A DNA stretch of 64,000 nt, from the NCBI RefSeq assembly GCF_001518015.1, contig NZ_LPUY01000078.1, positions 1 to 64,000 of the forward strand, written 5' to 3'. Origin of the DNA: Tritonibacter horizontis. Lineage in GTDB: Bacteria > Pseudomonadota > Alphaproteobacteria > Rhodobacterales > Rhodobacteraceae. The notes under the pieces were generated by a model. It saw nothing but the letters and a program-made list of their open reading frames with translations. It was not told where the DNA came from and did not search any database. Position numbers and translations under genes: made by a program. This document shows, piece after piece, positions 18,063 to 26,734 of the stretch (the first letter of the stretch is position 1; the number at the start of each line of letters is the position of its first letter).

Positions 18063-18482
18063 ATGCTCCATCTCGCAGCATTTTCCACGGGTCTGATGTC
18101 GCTCGGCCTCGTCTGCGCGATCTATTCCTGCAATATCCTGTCGCATCCCCGCAGCTGGTTGCGCAGCGAGAGTCTCGCCATGATCCTGCTGTCCCTGCTC
18201 ACCGGGCTTTGGCCACTGGCGGCGGCCACGGCGCTGCTTGGGCTCTGGACGACGGTCAGTGCGGGGGGTGATTTTGGCCAGCACTGGCTGTCCATGCTTG
18301 GCATGGATCTGGTTGGCGTCGTCACCGCGCTGGCGACAGTGCTGGTCTTTCGCGCCACTGTTCGTGCCACCTATCGCAGATTGGAAAACCCGTTGACCGC
18401 CGCGCCGGTCCTGTCGCAGCCGCAATCCCCGCGGGTCGACGCCATCGCGGGGCTGTTTCAAAAAGGCGGCGCGCTCGGATGA
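18063..18482 (+). CDS. small membrane protein of unknown function
   Basis: I do not recognise this 139-residue protein. It shows three hydrophobic segments (about 4-25, 38-62 and 78-98) and a polar C-terminal tail. A GAGG site lies upstream of the ATG. Its stop overlaps the start of the following SLC13-like transporter gene (ATGA), so the two are translationally coupled. It may be an accessory subunit or regulator of that transporter; this rests on gene order only. Confidence 0.75.
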   Translation: MLHLAAFSTGLMSLGLVCAIYSCNILSHPRSWLRSESLAMILLSLLTGLWPLAAATALLGLWTTVSAGGDFGQHWLSMLGMDLVGVVTALATVLVFRATVRATYRRLENPLTAAPVLSQPQSPRVDAIAGLFQKGGALG

Positions 18483-20281
18483 TCGCGGCGGCGATTGCGG
18501 CGGGTGCCACACCGGGTCTCGCGCCCGGTCTGGCCCTGCTGTTGGTGACGGCGGTCTTTACCGCCTTCGTGAGCGAACGATACCCGCCGTTCCTGGTGGC
18601 CTTTGTCGGCGCGATGACCGCGCTGGCGCTTGGCCTGGTCGGCACCGACGATGTGCTCAAGGCGGTGGCCAACCCCGCCCCCGCCACCATCGCGGCGATG
18701 TTCGTGCTCAGCGCCGCCCTGGTGCGCACCGGCACGCTGGAGATGCTGATCTCCGGTCTTTCGGTGCTGTCATCGCGGAATGCGACGCTGGCGCTGCTGG
18801 CCTTTTTCGCGGCCGCCGCCTTGGCCTCGGCGTTTCTCAACAATACGCCGGTGGTGATGGTCCTGATCCCCGTCGCCATCGGACTGGCCCAGCAGACCGG
18901 CAATATGCCCTCCCGGCTGCTCATCCCGCTCTCTTATATGGTGATCCTTGGCGGCACCGTGACGCTGATCGGGACCTCGACCAACCTTCTGGTCGATGGG
19001 GTCGCGCGGGAGGCGGGTCTGGCCCCCTTCGGCCTGTTTGATCTGGCCCCGCTTGGGCTTTTGGTTGCGTTGGCCGGCGGCGGGTTCCTGGCCGTATTCG
19101 GCAAACACCTGCTGCCGGAACGCACCACGGTCAGCGCCATATCAGGGCGCGCGCAGAGGGCGTGGCTGGCGGATGTCTTTATCCCCGAAGGCTCGCCGCT
19201 GATCGGGCAGCCGCCGCTGGCCGTGCCGGCGTTTTCGCGGGCCGAGGTCCGCGTCATCGACGTCTTGCGCGGCGACATGTCACTGCGCCGCGCCCTGAGC
19301 GAGGTCCGGCTGGCGGCCGGCGATATCGTCGTGGTCAAGACCCGCGACACGGAACTGGCCGCCTTTCGCGAAGGCACGGTAAAAGGCGCCGCCCTGCCAC
19401 GGGCGCAACCGGGGCAGATGCGGCCCTCGCAGATGCTCGAAGTGTTGGTCGGTCCGGGCTGCAAAGCCATCGGGCGCACCCTTGCAACGACCCGCTGGCG
19501 GCGGCGTTTTGGCGTCTATCCGGTGGCGCTGCACCGCCGGGGCATGGCGCTTGACGGGCGGCTGGAGACGACGCGACTTGTGGTCGGGGATACCTTGCTG
19601 ATCGAGGGCGCGCCCGACGATCTCGACCGGTTGCTGGAGGATCAGCGCCTTACCGCGCTGGCGCCGCACGCCGTCCGTGCGTTTCGCCGCGCCAAGGCGC
19701 CGCTGGCGGCCCTGATCCTGCTCGGGGTTGTGACCCTTGCGGCCTTTGACGTCGCGCCCATCCTGGCCCTTGCCCTGATCGGTGCCGCCCTGGTGCTTGT
19801 CACCGGCTGCATCGAAGCGGAGGAAGGACTGGCGGCGCTCGACGGGCCACTGCTGATCCTGATCGTATCCATGTTGGTGATCGGCACCGCCCTCGACCGG
19901 AGCGGCGCGGTCACCATGATCGTCGCGGCGCTGGCGCCGGTGCTGGCCACCCTTGGCCCCTGGGTGGCGCTGGCGCTGATCTACGCGGTCACCTCGGTGC
20001 TGACGGAGCTTGTGACCAACAACGCCGTTGCCGTCCTGATGACCCCCATCGCCATTGGCCTCGCGCAGGGGCTGGGCATTGATGCGCGCCCCTTTGTGGT
20101 GGCGGTGATGTTCGCAGCCTCCGCAAGTTTCGCGACGCCGATCGGCTACCAGACAAACACGCTGGTCTATACGGCGGGCGGCTATCGCTTTTCGGATTTC
20201 CTGCGGGTTGGCGTGCCGATGAACCTGATCGTGGGCGCAATCTCGGTGCTGCTGATCCCGCTGTTCTGGAGCTTCAACTGA
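18479..20281 (+). CDS. SLC13/DASS-type anion permease with RCK-C (TrkA-C) domains
   Basis: This 600-residue protein has two hydrophobic halves flanking a soluble middle region at about 220-400. Each half carries a conserved SNT-like signature: LIGTSTNLLV in the first and TPIGYQTNTLVY in the second. The middle region contains two TrkA-C-like repeats (WLADVFIPEGSPLIGQ and MLEVLVGPGCKAIGRT onwards). Such proteins transport dicarboxylates, sulfate or other anions with Na+; the substrate is not evident. It is coupled to the small upstream membrane protein. A perfect hairpin follows the stop. Confidence 0.88.
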   Translation: MIAAAIAAGATPGLAPGLALLLVTAVFTAFVSERYPPFLVAFVGAMTALALGLVGTDDVLKAVANPAPATIAAMFVLSAALVRTGTLEMLISGLSVLSSRNATLALLAFFAAAALASAFLNNTPVVMVLIPVAIGLAQQTGNMPSRLLIPLSYMVILGGTVTLIGTSTNLLVDGVAREAGLAPFGLFDLAPLGLLVALAGGGFLAVFGKHLLPERTTVSAISGRAQRAWLADVFIPEGSPLIGQPPLAVPAFSRAEVRVIDVLRGDMSLRRALSEVRLAAGDIVVVKTRDTELAAFREGTVKGAALPRAQPGQMRPSQMLEVLVGPGCKAIGRTLATTRWRRRFGVYPVALHRRGMALDGRLETTRLVVGDTLLIEGAPDDLDRLLEDQRLTALAPHAVRAFRRAKAPLAALILLGVVTLAAFDVAPILALALIGAALVLVTGCIEAEEGLAALDGPLLILIVSMLVIGTALDRSGAVTMIVAALAPVLATLGPWVALALIYAVTSVLTELVTNNAVAVLMTPIAIGLAQGLGIDARPFVVAVMFAASASFATPIGYQTNTLVYTAGGYRFSDFLRVGVPMNLIVGAISVLLIPLFWSFN

Positions 20282-20290
20282 AACCGGACT

Positions 20291-20310
20291 GTCAGCGCCC
20301 GCGCGCTGAC
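20291..20310 (+). terminator. hairpin after the SLC13-like gene
   Basis: GTCAGCGC (20291-20298) and GCGCTGAC (20303-20310) form a perfect 8-bp stem with a 4-nt loop, 10 nt after the stop codon. There is no T tract, so it may be a 3'-end-stabilising hairpin or a factor-dependent end. Confidence 0.4.
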
Positions 20311-20424
20311 GGCTGGCGACCGAACCGGGTCATGACAGCGCACGCCGACACATTCGGTCGACAGTTATTGGCTTGGGTCATGACGCTTCGGTCAATTCCG
20401 GCTGACATTCAATTTCAAGGGAAG

Positions 20425-20501
20425 TGGCGGACCGAGGAGGATTCGAACCCCCGACCCCTTGATTCGTAGTCAAGTACTCTATCCAGCTGAGCTATCGGTC
20501 C
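20425..20501 (-). tRNA. tRNA-Arg (anticodon ACG)
   Basis: A 77-nt gene with encoded CCA. The acceptor stem GGACCGA pairs near the 3' end, the D arm is GCTCAGCTGGATAGAGT, the anticodon stem is CTTGA/TCAAG with loop CTACGAA (anticodon ACG), and the T arm is GTCGGGGGTTCGAATCC. It reads CGU and, with inosine, CGC/CGA arginine codons. An identical copy lies about 1.9 kb to the right on the same strand. Confidence 0.97.
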
Positions 20502-20861
20502 ACTGAGCGGCGGTGTAGTGGTCCGGGCAGTTCGGTGCAAGTCGAAAACGGCGGGATCGCAAATTTTTTGTGACAACCCCGTCGGCACCATGTCGCGGCT
20601 CCGATCTGACCCGCCAAAGGCTGTCCTTCTATGCTGCCCCCCCCCAGACACGACCATACAAGTCCAGGGCCCTGACCACGGCGCGCGGGGACAAGAAACG
20701 ATCCGCCAATCGCATGCCCGACCATGGCGATAAATCCAGATGGGGTCCCCCCGCGGTCGTGCGCCTTGCGGCAGCGGACGGCAGCGACAGCGCGTATTGA
20801 CCTGTTTCAGATCGACACCAGCGCCTTGGTGACGCTGGTGTCGTGTCGTGGGATCGTTGTT

Positions 20862-21938
20862 TTACTTTTGATTTCTCTTCTGGAGCGCCCGGATGGTTTT
20901 GCGCAGGGCCTTGCCTTCGGATTTCCGCCTGACCAGAGAGGTGGCATTGAACCGCTCCTCCGCAACAAGTTTGGTCCAACGCCGCAGGCGATCCTGGGGA
21001 ATATCGCCATTTTTCACCGCAAGCTGGATGGCGCAGCCCGGTTCGGTCTGATGCATGCAATCGTTGAAGCGGCAATTCTCTGCCAGTGCCGCCAGATCGT
21101 CGAACACATCGGCAATGCCCTTTTGCACATCCGCCAACTGGATCTCGCGCATTCCGGGCGTATCCAGAATAGCACACCCATTTGGCAGAAAGTAAAGCTG
21201 CCGCCGGGTGGTGGTATGCCGCCCCCTTCCGTCCTCCTGACGGATCGGCGCGGTTTCCACCCGCTGATCCTGCATCAGGGCGTTGACCAGGGTGGATTTT
21301 CCAACCCCCGAGGACCCGAGAAACGCAATTGTCTGGCCCGGCTTGCACCACTCCCGCAGCTTTGTTCGCGGCTCCGGCCCAAGCGCATTGATCGACAGGG
21401 CCAACACCCGTTCGGACAGTGTCGACGCGGCCTGCTCAAAAGAGCTGGGATCGTCGCAAAGATCCGACTTGGTCAAAATGATCACCGGCGTCACCTCCGC
21501 CTCAAAGGCCAGCGCCACGTAGCGTTCCAGCCGCGCCAGGTTGAAATCCTGATTGCAGGAGGTAACGATAAAGGCGGTATCGACGTTGGCGGCAATCAGC
21601 TGCAGCCGCCGATCCGTTCCCGGCGCCCGCCGTTTGAACAGGCTTTTGCGGTGCAGCACGGCGCTCTCTGTCGGCTGGTCCTTATCGAGCAGCAGCCAGT
21701 CGCCCACCGTGGCGGCCGGCCCTGGCGGGACAAGCTGATCAACGCCGTCCCCGAGAATATGCAACCCGTTGCGGTGCACCTCGACCACCCGCACCGGCGG
21801 CGTTTTGGTCAGGTCCTCGATGCCGATCTGTTGCGCAAAAAAGGGCTGCCAGCCCAGCGCAGCCAAACCGGATCGCGCAGAGGGCGTGGTGTCCCCGTCA
21901 CCGGCCGGGGGAAGGAAATGGGAATAGTCCCGTGTCAT
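20862..21938 (-). CDS. rsgA: ribosome small-subunit GTPase RsgA
   Basis: This 358-residue circularly permuted GTPase assists late 30S maturation. An OB-fold N-terminus (about 45-100) is followed by G4 (ILTKSD), then G1 (GSSGVGKSTLVNAL) and G3 (DTPGMRE); the G4-before-G1 order is diagnostic. The C-terminal zinc site is C-x4-C-x-H-x6-C (CRFNDCMHQTEPGC), as in RsgA. The protein is slightly long, with a basic C-terminal tail. It is a single gene bracketed by two identical tRNA-Arg genes on the same strand. Confidence 0.93.
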   Translation of the reverse strand: MTRDYSHFLPPAGDGDTTPSARSGLAALGWQPFFAQQIGIEDLTKTPPVRVVEVHRNGLHILGDGVDQLVPPGPAATVGDWLLLDKDQPTESAVLHRKSLFKRRAPGTDRRLQLIAANVDTAFIVTSCNQDFNLARLERYVALAFEAEVTPVIILTKSDLCDDPSSFEQAASTLSERVLALSINALGPEPRTKLREWCKPGQTIAFLGSSGVGKSTLVNALMQDQRVETAPIRQEDGRGRHTTTRRQLYFLPNGCAILDTPGMREIQLADVQKGIADVFDDLAALAENCRFNDCMHQTEPGCAIQLAVKNGDIPQDRLRRWTKLVAEERFNATSLVRRKSEGKALRKTIRALQKRNQK

Positions 21939-22364
21939 TGGTGTGAACTTTCATGTTCGGTCACAGGCGAGCGCCTGGGCAATAATATGTCACTTTAGAT
22001 AACAAAGCGTCATGCGCAGACGAAAGGTCCGCGTCGCAATCTGATCCGCTTTGCACTGGGAGGGCGCGCTGCCTCCCCACATTACCGTGGCATAAAATCT
22101 CCATGAAAGTGGTGCTCTGGATAGCAGGCGTGACATCATTTTGCAAGAACGACGCGAAAGGGCCGCCTGGGCGGCTGGATCTGAACCGGCCAGAAACCAC
22201 GCCAATCCGACAGCTAACAGACGCCCGCTCCCTTGCCGCGAATGACAGCTGTCCAGGTCGGGACAGCCTCGCCACGGGCGATGACATCAGGGGCAACCCG
22301 ATGATAACAAGGGCACCCCAAGACCATCAGGGCCAACCCTATGCGGCGTTGCAATTTTGGGAAG
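21939..22364. other. non-coding region with a short imperfect repeat
   Basis: No gene is visible in this stretch of about 425 bp between rsgA and the second tRNA-Arg. A 19-bp element occurs twice with two mismatches at 22285-22303 and 22325-22343; each copy has a GGG...CCC core. The rsgA promoter must lie at its left end. I see no integrase fragment. Confidence 0.5.
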
Positions 22365-22441
22365 TGGCGGACCGAGGAGGATTCGAACCCCCGACCCCTT
22401 GATTCGTAGTCAAGTACTCTATCCAGCTGAGCTATCGGTCC
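22365..22441 (-). tRNA. tRNA-Arg (anticodon ACG), second copy
   Basis: Identical over all 77 nt to the copy at 20425-20501, including the encoded CCA, with matching flanking bases (GGGAAG before and CACT after on the plus strand). The two copies are direct repeats on the same strand flanking rsgA. Confidence 0.97.
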
Positions 22442-22579
22442 ACTAGGGGCGGGATTTACCCCCGCCCAGAGAGAGGCGCAACCCCAAAACGCGAAAATAG
22501 TTGCGCGGGTCGGCGCGGCCGCGCTCCCTCACGATTCATCGATACACCCCAGCGGCGCAACTCACCGCCAGAGGCGCCA

Positions 22580-23965
22580 TCACAACGCGCCGTCCCCTTT
22601 CGGCAGGCAGACCTCGAACACGGTGCCGTCGGGCCCGGTTCGGCCCAGATCCAGATGGCCGCCGTGGCCTTTGACCAGCTCGGCCGCAATGGCCAGCCCG
22701 AGGCCGGAGCCGCCCTTGCGCGCGCCGCCCTGAAACGGGGTGAAAAGGTTGTCTTGAGCCTTTTTCGGCAGGCCGGGCCCGGTATCGGCCACCGAAATCC
22801 ACCACGCGTCCTCGGTTTCGTGCAGGGATACGGTGATCTGACCCTCGCGGCCGGTGGCGGAAATCGCCTGACGCGCGTTGCGCACCAGGTTCATCACTAC
22901 GCGAAAGATCTGTTCCTTGTCGCATCGGATCATCGTCGGCCGCGGCACCGCGTTGATGATCTCCACTGCCGCCTCTGACGTGACCAGGTTTTCGCCCTCG
23001 GCCACATCATCGACGATTTCGTGCAGGCAGACCCGGCCAAAGGTCGGAGCGGGTTCCTCGGCGCGGCCAAAGGCCAGCGTGCCTTCACACAGGGACACGG
23101 CGCGGGTGATCGAATTGACCAGCTTGGGCGCCAGCCGCCGGACCAACGGGTCCTCGCTCATCTCGATCCGGTCGGTGAATAACTGTGCCGAGGTCAGGAT
23201 ATTGCGCAGATCATGGCTGATTTTGGCAACCGCGCCGCCAAGCTGGGCCAGACGCTCGCGCTGTTTCAGGGCGTGGGTCAGCTCGATTTGCAGCTTTTGC
23301 AATGCTTCTTCGGCTTCGCGCAGTTCGATCACCCCGGCCTTGGGCGTAATGATGCCGCGCGCGTCTTCGGGCGCGGCGGCATAGCGCTGCATGTAGCCAA
23401 TCACCCCCTTGATCGGCTTCACCAGCACCATACGCACCGCCACGAACAACAACACCGCCGTCAGAACCGAGATCACCGCCGACAGCACCAGGATGCGCAG
23501 CCCGTAGTCGATCATCGTCTCGCGCAGCGGCGCGGTCTCGATCGTGATTTCGATCAGCAGCCCGGCATCGCGCACCGGCGCGCCGATCACCCGGACGATC
23601 TCGTTCTTGGGGTTCGCCAGCCGTTTCAGCGCGTCCCGGATCAGGGTCACCGCCCCCGCATCACGCAGGTCAAAGGTCGCCGCGATCGGATGTGGGATCG
23701 GGGAGGACAGCACCAGCTGACGCATCTCGTCCCGCCGCAGCACCACGTTGTAGACCCCGGCGTTGGCCAGCAGCTCCTTTTCCAGCTCGCCGTCCAGCAT
23801 GTCGTCCGCCAGCAAGGCCAGCGAGGCGATCTGCGCCCGTTCCAGCCGGTCTTCCAGATAGTCCTGCCGGAAGCGGGCGATGGAGGGGACAAAGATCAAC
23901 ACTTCGGCCAACATCACGAAGACCGTCGTCAAGATCAGAAATCTGCCCGAAAGCGTGTTTAACAT
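22580..23965 (-). CDS. membrane sensor histidine kinase (orphan)
   Basis: This 461-residue kinase has TM1 at about 9-30, an extracytoplasmic domain of about 120 residues and TM2 at about 157-180. A HAMP-like linker and a coiled coil precede the dimerisation domain with the H box KISHDLRN. The ATPase domain has the N box NLVRNARQA, G1 DTGPGLP and G2 GGSGLGLAIA. All catalytic motifs are intact. No response-regulator gene lies nearby, so it is an orphan in this window. The gene ends 17 bp after the upstream FAD-enzyme gene stops and may be co-transcribed with it. The signal is unknown. Confidence 0.92.
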   Translation of the reverse strand: MLNTLSGRFLILTTVFVMLAEVLIFVPSIARFRQDYLEDRLERAQIASLALLADDMLDGELEKELLANAGVYNVVLRRDEMRQLVLSSPIPHPIAATFDLRDAGAVTLIRDALKRLANPKNEIVRVIGAPVRDAGLLIEITIETAPLRETMIDYGLRILVLSAVISVLTAVLLFVAVRMVLVKPIKGVIGYMQRYAAAPEDARGIITPKAGVIELREAEEALQKLQIELTHALKQRERLAQLGGAVAKISHDLRNILTSAQLFTDRIEMSEDPLVRRLAPKLVNSITRAVSLCEGTLAFGRAEEPAPTFGRVCLHEIVDDVAEGENLVTSEAAVEIINAVPRPTMIRCDKEQIFRVVMNLVRNARQAISATGREGQITVSLHETEDAWWISVADTGPGLPKKAQDNLFTPFQGGARKGGSGLGLAIAAELVKGHGGHLDLGRTGPDGTVFEVCLPKGDGAL

Positions 23966-23981
23966 AGGCCCCCGTTTTGCC

Positions 23982-25400
23982 TCAGGCTATCCAGTCCTGC
24001 ACCAGCCGAACACCCCGTTTTATGACGGAACTCTCAAATAGTCTCGGGGAGAAATACGCACCCGCGACCCGTTTGTTAAGCTCTGCAATTGTTGGATAAG
24101 GCGCAACCATTGCGGCAATTTGGCTCATCTTCAGGCGGTTGGCGATGGCTAGCGACCAGGTGGCGATCAGCTCGCCCGCCTGATGACCGACCACCGTGGC
24201 CCCCACCGGCCGCCCGCGCACCACCATCACCTTGATAAAACCCTTGGTCTGGCCGCCGGTGATGGCGCGGTCGTTGTGGCTGTAATCCACACGGGCGACC
24301 TCCATCCGGGCGCCGTACCGCTGGCGCGCCTCTGCCTCGGGCAGGCCGACCTGGGCCAGCTCCGGATCGGTATAGATGGCCCGTGGGATGTGGTCGGCCC
24401 TGGCGCGCGCTGGCAGCGCAAACAGCAGCGACCGCAGGATGACACTGGCCTGATAGCCGGCCAGATGGGTAAACTGCCCCTGCCCCGCGACATCCCCGAT
24501 GGCATAGACCTTCGGATTGGTGCTGCGCAGGCGCGCGTCGACCTTGATCCCGGTCTTGGTGGTTTCCACGCCGGCGTGCTCAAGCCCGAGATCCTCGACG
24601 TTGGCGCGCCGCCCGACCGCGATCAAGAGATGCGAGCCAGTTATCTGTTGTCCCGTGCCGGTGGTGAGCGTGATCTGATCCGCCGTCTGACGCAGCCCGG
24701 TGGCGGAGGTCTGTTCGAGAATGTCGGCGCCGTCCTGACGCAGCTGCTCTGTCACAAGGGCCGCGGCCTCGGGGTCTTCGCGCGACAACACGCGATCCGC
24801 CTCGACCACGGTCACCCGGCAGCCCAGACGCAGATGGGCCTGCGCCATTTCCATGCCAATGGCCCCGCCGCCGACGATGATCAGATGCTCTGGCCGCTGG
24901 CGCAGTGCCCAGAGGGTTTCATTGGTCAGATAGGCCACGTCCTCCAGACCCTGTATCGGCGGCACGGACGGGCGCGACCCGGTGGCAATGACGATGCGCC
25001 GCGCGGTGATGCGGGTGTCGCCGGCTGCGACCTCAGACCGGCCAATGAACCGGCCCCGTTGGCGGATCACCCGCACGCCCAGCCCTTCGAACCGGGACTG
25101 GCTGTCGACCGGCGCGATGGTTTCGATCACGTCGCGGACATGATCCATCGCCGCACCGTAGTCGACCGGTGGCAGATGATCGACGCCACCGGCCAGGGCC
25201 GCATCGGCAAGCACATGGGTGCGTCCTGCGCAGGCCAGCAGGGCCTTGGACGGGACACAGCCCGAATTCAGGCAATCACCGCCCATGTCATGCGATTCCA
25301 GCAACACCACATCGGCGCCCATCTGGCTGGCCCCGGCGGCCACGGACAGCCCGCCAGACCCGGCGCCAATCACAAGGAGGTCACATTTGATAGGAGTCAT
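23982..25400 (-). CDS. FAD-dependent pyridine nucleotide-disulfide oxidoreductase (MerA/Lpd-like)
   Basis: A flavoprotein of 472 residues with the FAD motif GAGSGG, the redox disulfide GGDCLNSGCVPSKAL, an NAD(P)-binding GGGAIGMEMA and the second FAD segment YAIGDVAG. In lipoamide dehydrogenase the C-terminal dimer domain carries His-Pro-Thr...Glu; here it reads YPTIAE, with Tyr for His, as in mercuric-reductase-like proteins. It lacks the C-terminal vicinal cysteines of MerA, so mercury reduction is not supported. AAGG lies 7 nt before the ATG at 25400; an ATG at 25406 overlaps the TVP38 stop. Co-transcription with the TVP38 gene is likely. Substrate unknown. Confidence 0.85.
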   Translation of the reverse strand: MTPIKCDLLVIGAGSGGLSVAAGASQMGADVVLLESHDMGGDCLNSGCVPSKALLACAGRTHVLADAALAGGVDHLPPVDYGAAMDHVRDVIETIAPVDSQSRFEGLGVRVIRQRGRFIGRSEVAAGDTRITARRIVIATGSRPSVPPIQGLEDVAYLTNETLWALRQRPEHLIIVGGGAIGMEMAQAHLRLGCRVTVVEADRVLSREDPEAAALVTEQLRQDGADILEQTSATGLRQTADQITLTTGTGQQITGSHLLIAVGRRANVEDLGLEHAGVETTKTGIKVDARLRSTNPKVYAIGDVAGQGQFTHLAGYQASVILRSLLFALPARARADHIPRAIYTDPELAQVGLPEAEARQRYGARMEVARVDYSHNDRAITGGQTKGFIKVMVVRGRPVGATVVGHQAGELIATWSLAIANRLKMSQIAAMVAPYPTIAELNKRVAGAYFSPRLFESSVIKRGVRLVQDWIA

Positions 25401-25402
25401 GG

Positions 25403-26176
25403 TCATACCTTTGATTTGCCACGGAGCGCTTTGATCAGGATCGGCAAGGCCGCCAGGGCGCACAGCCCCAGAATCGGCCCGATCACATGCGGTGCCCACA
25501 AAAGAGTCAGATCCGGGGTCTCGCCACGGTCAAAGACATCGCCCAGCCCGACCCCGATCCAGGTAAAGACAAGCGCCCCCGGCACGATCCCCACAGCCGT
25601 CGTCCAGAAAAAATTCCAGGCCCCAACACCAACCAGCGCAGGCAACAGGTTCGCGACGAAAAAGGGAACCGCCGGCACCAGACGCAGCAGCAACAGCACT
25701 TCGATCTCGGTCTCCTGCAACGCCTGCTGCACATGCCGGATGCGCCCCTGACCCGTCTTCATCTTGGCCGCGAGCATCGCCCCAAGCCCCCAGCGCGCCG
25801 CAAGGAAGATTGCCATCGCTCCGAGGGTCGCCGCCACGACGTTGAGGGCGACCCCTGCCCCGAGGCCGAACAGGAACCCGCCCGTGACCGAAGCCACGGC
25901 CGCGCCGGGCAGGGACAAGGCAACAATGGCGATGTAGAGCGCAAGGAACCCCAAAATCATCGCGCCAAAATGCTGGTCGCGATAGGCCAACAGCGCCTCG
26001 CGGTTGTCGCGCAGCGTGTCAAAGGACAACACATCCTGCAGCGTCAGCGCGCCGACGCCTGCCACAACAGCGATCCCGATGAGCGGCAGATGGCGCAACA
26101 CGCCCTTGGGTTTGTCATCGCGGTTGTCATTTGATTTTGCACCGGGGTCGTCCCTGGAAATCGGCTTACTCCTCAT
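25403..26176 (-). CDS. TVP38/TMEM64 (DedA-like) family membrane protein
   Basis: This 257-residue protein has a charged, disordered N-terminus (about 1-27) and five to six hydrophobic segments. The family core lies in LSLPGAAVASVTGGFLFG and LLLRLVPAVPFFVANLLPALVGV. Members of this superfamily move lipids across or between membranes or act in membrane homeostasis; the specific role here is unknown. Its stop overlaps the possible start of the FAD oxidoreductase gene, a pairing often seen in proteobacteria, which suggests a joint membrane-redox function. Confidence 0.88.
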   Translation of the reverse strand: MRSKPISRDDPGAKSNDNRDDKPKGVLRHLPLIGIAVVAGVGALTLQDVLSFDTLRDNREALLAYRDQHFGAMILGFLALYIAIVALSLPGAAVASVTGGFLFGLGAGVALNVVAATLGAMAIFLAARWGLGAMLAAKMKTGQGRIRHVQQALQETEIEVLLLLRLVPAVPFFVANLLPALVGVGAWNFFWTTAVGIVPGALVFTWIGVGLGDVFDRGETPDLTLLWAPHVIGPILGLCALAALPILIKALRGKSKV

Positions 26177-26551
26177 ATCGGTTCCTTCTGGCCGCGCCTG
26201 ACAGCACTAGCGGCGAAGATGGGGTGTTGACGAGGGGGGCGGCTCCGTCCTCACGGGCGCTTGAAAGATCTGCGCGGAAACGTGAGCATATAGCGGCTCA
26301 AGGCTGCCAATTGTAATATTTCGCCCGGATGATTCCCGCAGGCAGAGATTTTGCGCCCCGAACAGGCCGCGCTGTCGGCCGGCAATCCAACTCAAACGGT
26401 GCTATTTAACAGAAATGTGGCGCTTGGCGCGGAAATCTGGGCCAATGGGTTTGACAGGAGAGCAGCGGGGGTCTAGAGACCGGGCTTCGAGATAGACCCC
26501 GGGGGTGCGATTCCGCGCCAGACCCGACGTTAGCATTTGGAGACCGGAGCG
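26177..26551. other. intergenic region upstream of rpmH
   Basis: A 375-bp divergent region between the TVP38 gene and rpmH. No gene is supported. It contains the rpmH promoter candidate listed separately. I looked for a replication origin because rpmH can lie near oriC, but saw no DnaA-box cluster and no dnaA. Confidence 0.5.
26451..26479 (+). promoter_or_regulatory. sigma-70-type promoter of rpmH
   Basis: A perfect TTGACA (26451-26456) is followed by a 17-nt spacer and TAGAGA (26474-26479). The predicted start would be about 65 nt upstream of the rpmH ATG. Element quality and position make it the likely promoter of rpmH-rnpA. Confidence 0.6.
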
Positions 26552-26686
26552 ATGAAACGCACCTATCAGCCTTCGAACCTGGTTCGCAAACGCCGCCACG
26601 GCTTCCGTGCGCGCATGGCCACCAAGGCAGGCCGCAAAATCCTGAACGCACGCCGCGCACGCGGCCGCAAGGAACTGAGCGCGTAA
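26552..26686 (+). CDS. rpmH: 50S ribosomal protein L34
   Basis: The 44-residue product starts [19 protein letters not shown] and ends with a basic tail, an unmistakable L34. A GGAG site precedes the ATG. It is followed after 48 bp by rnpA, the conserved bacterial pairing. Confidence 0.98.
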   Translation: MKRTYQPSNLVRKRRHGFRARMATKAGRKILNARRARGRKELSA

Positions 26687-26734
26687 ATTCGCGCCCCAGT
26701 ATTCCTGACGGATATGAAACCGCCGGAGGCTCCC

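Noticed and set aside
26177-26551. Replication origin near rpmH
   Set aside because: No dnaA, no DnaA-box cluster and no AT-rich unwinding element seen; rpmH is often far from oriC in this group.
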